Shown here: positions 15,297 to 19,510 of the stretch, in pieces
Numbering within the stretch: the first letter of the stretch is position 1
How the letters are laid out: each line of letters opens with the position of its first letter
NCBI GenBank assembly: GCA_019136395.1
Contig: JAGVUH010000419.1
Coordinates: 1-19,510, forward strand
Source: Gammaproteobacteria bacterium
Lineage (GTDB): Bacteria; Pseudomonadota; Gammaproteobacteria; Chromatiales; Chromatiaceae
DNA length: 19,510 bases
Reading direction: 5' to 3'
The notes under the pieces: model-generated
The model's database searches: none
What the model was told of the DNA's origin: nothing
The model's input: only the letters and a program-made list of their open reading frames with translations
Position numbers and translations under genes: made by a program

Positions 15297-16393
15297 ACAG
15301 CCCGCTCTTGAGGCTGGCCTCAATGAAGGGGTCCAGATTGCCATCCAGCACTGATTGGGTATTGGCGATTTCCAGATTGGTGCGCAAGTCCTTGATCCGG
15401 GACTGGTCGAGCACGTAGGAGCGGATCTGGCTGCCCCAGCCGATGTCCGACTTGCTGTCCTCCACTGCCTGCTGGGTCTCCCGGCGCTTCTGCATCTCCA
15501 GCTCGTAGAGCTTGGCCTTGAGCTGCTTCATGGCCTGGTCCTTGTTCTTGTGCTGGGAGCGGTCGTTCTGGCACTGGGTGACGATGCCGGTGGGCAGGTG
15601 GGTCAGGCGCACGGCGGACTCAGTGCGGTTGACGTGCTGGCCTCCGGCGCCGCTGGCGCGGTAGACATCCACCCGCAGATCGGCGGGGTTGATCTCGATC
15701 GCCACCGAGTCGTCGATTTCGGGGGAGACGAAGACGGCGGCGAAGGAGGTATGGCGCCGGTTGCCGGAGTCGAAGGGCGACTTGCGCACCAGGCGATGGA
15801 CGCCGGTCTCGGTGCGCAGCCAGCCGAAGGCGTAGTCGCCCTCGAAGCGGATGGTGGCGGACTTGATGCCAGCCACTTCCCCGGGCGACACCTCCATGAG
15901 CTCGGTCTTGAAGGCGCGGCGCTCCCCCCAGCGCAGGTACATGCGCAGGAGCATCTCCGCCCAGTCCTGGGCCTCGGTGCCCCCGGAGCCGGCCTGGATG
16001 TCGAGGAAGGCGTGGTTGGCATCCATGGGGCCAGCGAACATGCGCCGGAACTCCAGGTTGGCCACCTGGGCCTCAAAGTCGACCAGGTCCCTGGCCACGG
16101 AATCGACGGTGGCCGCGTCCTCCTCGTCCACCGCCATGGCCAGCAGATCGGCCGCGTCGATCAGTCCCGCCTCCATGCGGTCGATGGTCTCGACCACCAG
16201 TTCCAGGCCCGCCCGCTCCCGGCCCAGGGCCTGGGCGCGTTCGGGCTCGTTCCAGACCTTGGGGTCCTCCAGCTCCAGCCGGACCTCGGTCAGACGATCT
16301 TTCTTATCCTCGTAGTCAAAGATACCCCCTAAGGGACGCTACGCGGCCCTTGAGGTCGTTAATGGTATTGACGATGGGGTTGATGTCCTGCAT
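15295..16393 (-). CDS. prfB: Peptide chain release factor 2, with programmed +1 frameshift
   Basis: RF2 recognises UGA and UAA in the ribosomal A site and triggers peptide release. Translation starts at ATG 16391-16393 (GGAG six bases upstream), gives 25 codons ending LRGYL, and meets an in-frame TGA at codon 26. After a +1 shift the frame continues [20 protein letters not shown] and runs for 340 codons, for a total of 365 residues, the same as E. coli RF2. The SPF tripeptide anticodon ([12 protein letters not shown]) and the catalytic GGQ ([20 protein letters not shown]) are present. Gene callers that ignore the shift will start it too late, near 16197. lysS, the frequent downstream neighbour, is not here; a broken efflux operon follows about 250 bases later on the same strand. 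Confidence 0.97.
16315..16330 (-). promoter_or_regulatory. Programmed +1 ribosomal frameshift site of prfB
   Basis: The coding strand reads AGG GGG TAT CTT TGA C. The AGGGGG acts as an internal Shine-Dalgarno-like stimulator three bases before the slippery CTT, and TGA is the weak stop codon followed by C. When RF2 is scarce the ribosome shifts from CTT TGA to GAC, so RF2 limits its own synthesis. The arrangement is the well-established bacterial one, with the stop at codon 26. Confidence 0.96.
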
Positions 16394-16451
16394 TGACGGC
16401 TCCGCTCAGCGAAAGCCGTTCATGTTAGCCCAGTGGCCCGGCTTGCGGAAG

Positions 16452-16496
16452 TTGCGACCCGCCAGTTTGCGTCCCGCCAGTTACGACCTGGCAGGC
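16452..16496 (-). repeat. Imperfect 15-bp tandem repeats between nhaD and prfB, with possible hairpin
   Basis: ttgcgacccgccagt (16452-16466) and ttgcgtcccgccagt (16467-16481) differ at one base. A third, more diverged unit (tacgacctggcaggc) follows. The second and third units together form a GCCAG/CTGGC hairpin with extra outer pairs around one bulge. It lies downstream of nhaD on its strand and could end or slow its transcript, but no U-run was seen. Confidence 0.5.
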
Positions 16497-16527
16497 GACC
16501 CGGCCGGCAGTGACGGGTTCCCACATG

Positions 16528-17937
16528 TCAGAGAAGATCGGCGTTCAGGTAAAGATGCACGAGAATGCTGGCGGCATAACCCAGGGCGATGGCCGGCGTC
16601 CAGCGCAGGTGACTGAAGAAGGTGTAGACACCCCGGGCCTGGCCCATCAGGGAGACCCCCGCGGCGGAGCCGATGGACAGGAGGCTGCCACCGACCCCCA
16701 CGGTCAGGGTCACCAGGAGCCACTGGCCCTCGGACATCTCGGGCATCATGTTCAGCACGGCGAACATGACGGGGATGTTGTCGACGACGCCGGAGAGGAT
16801 ACCCACCAGAATGTTGGCCGTGGTGGGTCCCATCAGGTCCCGGGTGACCTCCATGACCAGCGCCAGGTAGCCCATGAAGCCCAGGCCGCCGACGCAGAGC
16901 ACCACCCCGTAGAAAAACAGCAGGGTGTCCCATTCCGCGCGGGCCAGCTTGCGAAAGATATCGAAGGGGATCAAGTCCTCCTCAGGGCTGTTGCGAAAGC
17001 GCGTCCGTTCTCCCGTCCGCTTCAGGTAGTAGGCGAAGACCTTGAGGTAAGCCAGGCCCGTCATCATGCCCACCGCCGCTGGCAGATAAAGGACGTTGTC
17101 GAAAATGACCGCGGTGACCAGGGTGAGGGCGAAGAGGACCATGATGCGCTTGGCCCCGCGGCGCATGCTGACCCGGCTGACCAGGGGCCGGGGGGCATCC
17201 CGGGGCACCGCGAAACTCATGATCAGGGCCGGCACGAGAAAGTTGACCAGGGCGGGGAGAAACAGCCGCAGGAAATTTGGCAGTTCCACCAGGTCCATTT
17301 GCCAGAGCATGAGGGTGGTGTAATCGCCAAAGGGACTGAAGGAGCCGCCGGCGTTGGTGGCGACCACCAGGTTGACGCAGGCGATGGCGAGAAAGCGCCG
17401 ATTATCCACCCCGATCGCCACCACGATGGCCCCCATCAACAAGGCCGTGGTGAGATTATCCGCCAGCGGTGAGATGGCGAAGGCCAGGGTGCCGGTCAAC
17501 CAGAACAATTGGCGGTAGCTGAAGCCACGGCTTAAGAGCCAGGATCGCAGGGCCTCGAAGACATTGCGCTCGTCAAGGACGCTGATGTAAGTCATGGCCA
17601 CCAGCAGGAAGAGAAAGACCTCGGCGAAATCCAGCAGATTATGGCGGGCCGCCTGGGCCGTCGCCTCCGCCTCACCCTGCTGCAGGTAGACGAAGGCGAT
17701 CAGGCCCCAGATGATCCCGGCGGCGAGCATGACGGGCTTGGCTTTGCGCAGTTGGGTGAATTCCTCAAGGATCACCAGCCCATAGGCCAGGACGAAAATC
17801 ACCAGACTGACAGGTCCCACCCAGTGACCGGTGAGATCAAGTGGGGGAGCGATATCGGCGGCGAGGGCCAGACCAGGCACCAGCCAGACGAGGCCGGCAA
17901 GCAGGAGCATGATGGGAAGGGGCGGGATCATGGGCAT
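16528..17937 (-). CDS. nhaD: NhaD-type Na+/H+ antiporter
   Basis: A 469-residue inner-membrane protein with an N-terminal hydrophobic, signal-like segment ending ALAADIAP and about eleven further membrane segments. Signature stretches of the NhaD/ion-transporter superfamily are SPLADNLTTALLMGAIVVAI, NAGGSFSPFGDYTTLMLWQ and GVVDNIPVMFAVLNMMPEM, containing the conserved membrane-buried acidic and polar residues. It exchanges internal Na+ (or Li+) for external protons and supports salt and alkaline tolerance. The start is given at the ATG at 17935-17937. A second in-frame ATG two codons later has a GAG about eight bases upstream and is equally likely. The gene is followed by prfB on the same strand after about 135 bases and is divergent from the HhH gene. 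Confidence 0.93.
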   Translation of the reverse strand: MPMIPPLPIMLLLAGLVWLVPGLALAADIAPPLDLTGHWVGPVSLVIFVLAYGLVILEEFTQLRKAKPVMLAAGIIWGLIAFVYLQQGEAEATAQAARHNLLDFAEVFLFLLVAMTYISVLDERNVFEALRSWLLSRGFSYRQLFWLTGTLAFAISPLADNLTTALLMGAIVVAIGVDNRRFLAIACVNLVVATNAGGSFSPFGDYTTLMLWQMDLVELPNFLRLFLPALVNFLVPALIMSFAVPRDAPRPLVSRVSMRRGAKRIMVLFALTLVTAVIFDNVLYLPAAVGMMTGLAYLKVFAYYLKRTGERTRFRNSPEEDLIPFDIFRKLARAEWDTLLFFYGVVLCVGGLGFMGYLALVMEVTRDLMGPTTANILVGILSGVVDNIPVMFAVLNMMPEMSEGQWLLVTLTVGVGGSLLSIGSAAGVSLMGQARGVYTFFSHLRWTPAIALGYAASILVHLYLNADLL

Positions 17938-18173
17938 CTCAAAAAGGTTGGCTCGGGTGCTAAGCCAGTGTGGGATGTGAGTTTAGTAAAGGCCCGCGAT
18001 TGAGAAAAATCAATCCATCATTGGCGCGAGACGCCAACTGGTCAGGGCGGAACTGGCGATGGAATTCCACATTTCGTAAAACGGGGGCATCTGCGCCGAG
18101 AAATACCCTGGACACTGCGACAGAAGGAACATTTTGCAATAAGATAAATGCAGTCGTTACTAGCGAGGATCTC

Positions 18174-18638
18174 ATGACTATACCCATCACTGCCCTTCCC
18201 GGTGTCGGCGACGCCCGTGCCCAGGACCTGATTCGACTCGGTTTCCGTTCCCTTGCCGACGTTGCCAACGCCACCCCGGAAGCCCTGTCCGCGGTCCCCG
18301 GTTTCCGCACCCATCGTGCCCTGCAACTCATCACCGCGGCCCGCGCCCTGCTGGCGGAAGAGGGGACCACGCCGGCCGCCAAGCCCCGGCGCCGGTCAGC
18401 CAACGCGGCCACCCCCTCCCCGGCCGCCCCGCCGGCAAGAAAAACGACCAGCCGTTCACGGCCAGCCCAGGTCAGCGGTCAGGACGCGACGGCTAGCACC
18501 TCCCCCGCCACGCCGAGTCAGCCCCGGGCCGCCGCCTCCCGGTCCGCCCCCAAGAAAGCCCCCCAGCCCTCTGCGGCCGAGGTCCCGGTCTCAACCGGCG
18601 CCCCGGCTCCCGCCCCCGCCCCAAGGTCAAGCGCATAA
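18174..18638 (+). CDS. Helix-hairpin-helix protein with Ala/Pro/Lys-rich tail (tail frameshifted)
   Basis: The reading frame encodes 154 residues. Residues about 4-60 (ITALPGVGDARAQDLIRLGF, then SLADVANATPEALSAVPGF) are a pair of helix-hairpin-helix motifs, a non-sequence-specific DNA-binding fold. The rest is low-complexity Ala/Pro/Ser/Arg. The ATG at 18174 has GAGGA about six bases upstream. The frame ends in TAA at 18636-18638, just after the C-rich tract 18609-18622. One base out of phase, the sequence continues as a Lys-rich tail to TGA at 18875-18877, so the ancestral protein was probably 234 residues. The overall make-up recalls histone-H1-like nucleoid proteins, but no named family is recognised. 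Confidence 0.75.
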   Translation: MTIPITALPGVGDARAQDLIRLGFRSLADVANATPEALSAVPGFRTHRALQLITAARALLAEEGTTPAAKPRRRSANAATPSPAAPPARKTTSRSRPAQVSGQDATASTSPATPSQPRAAASRSAPKKAPQPSAAEVPVSTGAPAPAPAPRSSA

Positions 18639-18877
18639 AGAAGGAGAAGGAGGTACCGGCAACGACTTCCGCGCCAGCCCCCAAGCCCCAGGAATCCCGG
18701 GAACCGGCGGCTAAGCCTGACAAACCCAAAAAGGGTCAGAAAAACAAGAAGGCGGAGAGTCCGGCTCAGCCGGCCAAGGCGGACAAGGCGGACAAGGCGG
18801 ACAAGACCGCCAAGACCAATGACAAAGGGAAGAAAGACACCAAAGCCAAAAAAGAAAAGAAGGCACCGAAGGTCTGA
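18623..18877 (+). pseudogene. Out-of-frame Lys-rich C-terminal tail of the HhH protein
   Basis: Starting at AAG 18623, the frame one base earlier than that of the upstream CDS reads KVKRIKKEKEVPATTSAP and continues with KPDKPKKGQKNKK, KADKADKADK and KKDTKAKKEKKAPKV before TGA at 18875-18877. It is strongly biased for Lys, Ala and Pro, like a nucleoid-protein tail, and includes a 9-base tandem repeat (gcggacaag, three copies in 18770-18810). It has no start of its own. Adding one C to the C-tract at 18609-18622 would fuse it to the HhH domain. Confidence 0.7.
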
Positions 18878-18916
18878 CACCGGCACCAGGCTGGCTACCA
18901 CTGCTTTTCCCGGCCA

Positions 18917-18937
18917 GCGTCCCGGCGAACGGGACGC
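18917..18937 (+). terminator. Probable intrinsic terminator after the HhH gene
   Basis: GCGTCCCG and CGGGACGC form a perfect eight-base GC-rich stem with the five-base loop gcgaa. It lies 40 bases after the restored stop at 18877. The following sequence is only moderately T-rich (cctttgatctt), so efficiency is uncertain. Confidence 0.5.
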
Positions 18938-19073
18938 CGCTCTAGGCCTTTGATCTTAGGCCCTTAGACCTCTGGCCCATTGTCTACTGGCTCATTGCCC
19001 TCTAGTAATAAGCCTTAAGTCCCTTCTGCTGCCTGGATTGGCTTCGGTGACATAAGACGCAGATTTCCCTACT

Positions 19074-19096
19074 CCCTCCCCCCTGGTGGGGGAGGG
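19074..19096. repeat. REP-like palindrome between convergent genes
   Basis: CCCTCCCCC and GGGGGAGGG form a perfect nine-base stem around a five-base loop, with further partial pairing outside (actccc ... ggggagt). It lies between the convergent HhH and glycine-zipper lipoprotein genes. Palindromes of this composition are common scattered intergenic repeats. Only one copy is in this window. It could act as a bidirectional RNA 3' structure. Confidence 0.5.
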
Positions 19097-19155
19097 TTGG
19101 GGAGTGGTAGATCTGAAGGGTTTCTTTGCTGTTTGACCTCACCGGCCAGGCCTGG

Positions 19156-19510
19156 TCAGTAGTAACCCGGCGACGCCACCCCACCCGGACCCCGACAGCG
19201 CTCGGTCGTGGTGACCCGCCCATAGGGGTCGACGGACTGGGTAACCGTGCAGTGGCTGCCGCCATAGGGCCGAGGAGCCGGCGGCGGGGCATAGTAGGGA
19301 TAGCTACGCTGGTACTGCTGGCGTTGCTGGGCGACGTTGGCGTAACCGATCGCGCTACCGACGGCGGCGCCCGCGAGGGCACCGCTGGTTGCCCCACGAT
19401 TGCGATCCCAGGGATCCAGGGCCGCCCCTCCCAAGGCGCCGATGGCGGCACCCGCCGCCGCGCTCCCCAGGACGGTCCCCACCTCCTGATCGGTTGCCGC
19501 GCAGCCGGAG
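19156..19510 (-). CDS. Glycine-zipper lipoprotein, 5' end outside the window
   Basis: The frame is open to the window edge, where it reads SGCAATDQEVGTVLGSAAAG. SGC is probably the end of a lipobox, so the missing part would be just the signal peptide. The mature protein is about 116 residues. It contains glycine-zipper repeats (GSAAAGAAIGALGGAALDPW and GALAGAAVGSAIGYA), typical of the 17-kDa surface antigen / Gly-zipper_2TM outer-membrane lipoproteins. A Gln/Tyr-rich linker (QQRQQYQRSYPYYAPPP) follows, and then a C-terminal CTVTQSVDPYGRVTTTERC motif with two cysteines. Such proteins sit in the outer membrane or periplasm; the role is structural or unknown. Confidence 0.8.
   Translation of the reverse strand, partial: SGCAATDQEVGTVLGSAAAGAAIGALGGAALDPWDRNRGATSGALAGAAVGSAIGYANVAQQRQQYQRSYPYYAPPPAPRPYGGSHCTVTQSVDPYGRVTTTERCRGPGGVASPGYY

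Noticed and set aside
15032..15298. 88-codon minus-strand frame between prfB and the adaptor gene
   Set aside because: No ribosome-binding site and no protein-like features; it overlaps the adaptor start.
1..19510. CRISPR array, tRNA or rRNA genes
   Set aside because: No series of regularly spaced direct repeats with spacers and no cloverleaf or rRNA core sequence was noticed by eye; a dedicated scan (tRNAscan-SE, Infernal) was not possible.

Overview
The window is high-GC DNA from a bacterium, most likely a gammaproteobacterium of the Chromatiales / purple sulfur type. That placement is an inference from the gene families (NhaD, YbjT-type SDR, Mrr, a DUF2281 antitoxin), the coding style and an E. 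coli-like prfB recoding site. No rRNA or marker gene fixes the taxon. No tRNA, rRNA or CRISPR array was seen.

Left part (1-4.4 kb): the 5' end of an unknown minus-strand gene, queC (minus) with a tandemly duplicated ribosome-binding/start segment, a small lipoprotein gene (plus) and a ybjT-like SDR/DUF2867 gene (plus). Then follows the 3' remnant of a TolC-family outer membrane factor (minus). An Mrr-type restriction endonuclease gene (minus) now sits where the 5' part of that tolC gene should be.

Accessory block (4.58-10.70 kb): two copies of a noncoding dispersed repeat lie in the same orientation and bracket this block. Copy A is split by an orphan DUF2281 antitoxin gene and the first 11 codons of its VapC/PIN toxin, which has a nonsense mutation and is cut off at the repeat border. 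Between the copies is a single large gene for a 1340-residue secreted protein. It has FG-GAP/VCBS-like calcium loops, two Ser/Thr-rich amphipathic beta segments and a CARDB-like C-terminal part. It is followed by a degenerate IS21-type terminus. This is the most novel-looking part of the window.

Right part (10.8-19.5 kb): a minus-strand efflux pair with an intact HAE1-type RND permease. Its membrane-fusion-protein gene is broken by a deletion/frameshift that removes half of the lipoyl domain. Next are prfB with the classic programmed +1 frameshift, and nhaD (both minus). A helix-hairpin-helix protein gene (plus) follows, whose Lys/Ala/Pro-rich tail is out of frame at a C-rich tract. A glycine-zipper lipoprotein gene (minus) runs off the window end.

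Overall, conserved housekeeping genes (queC, prfB, nhaD) are interleaved with decaying accessory genes: a tolC remnant, a vapC remnant, a broken MFP gene, an IS end and a frameshifted HhH tail. At least the tolC, vapC, MFP and HhH cases can be read directly from reading-frame breaks. Sequencing error remains a possible explanation for the single-indel cases.
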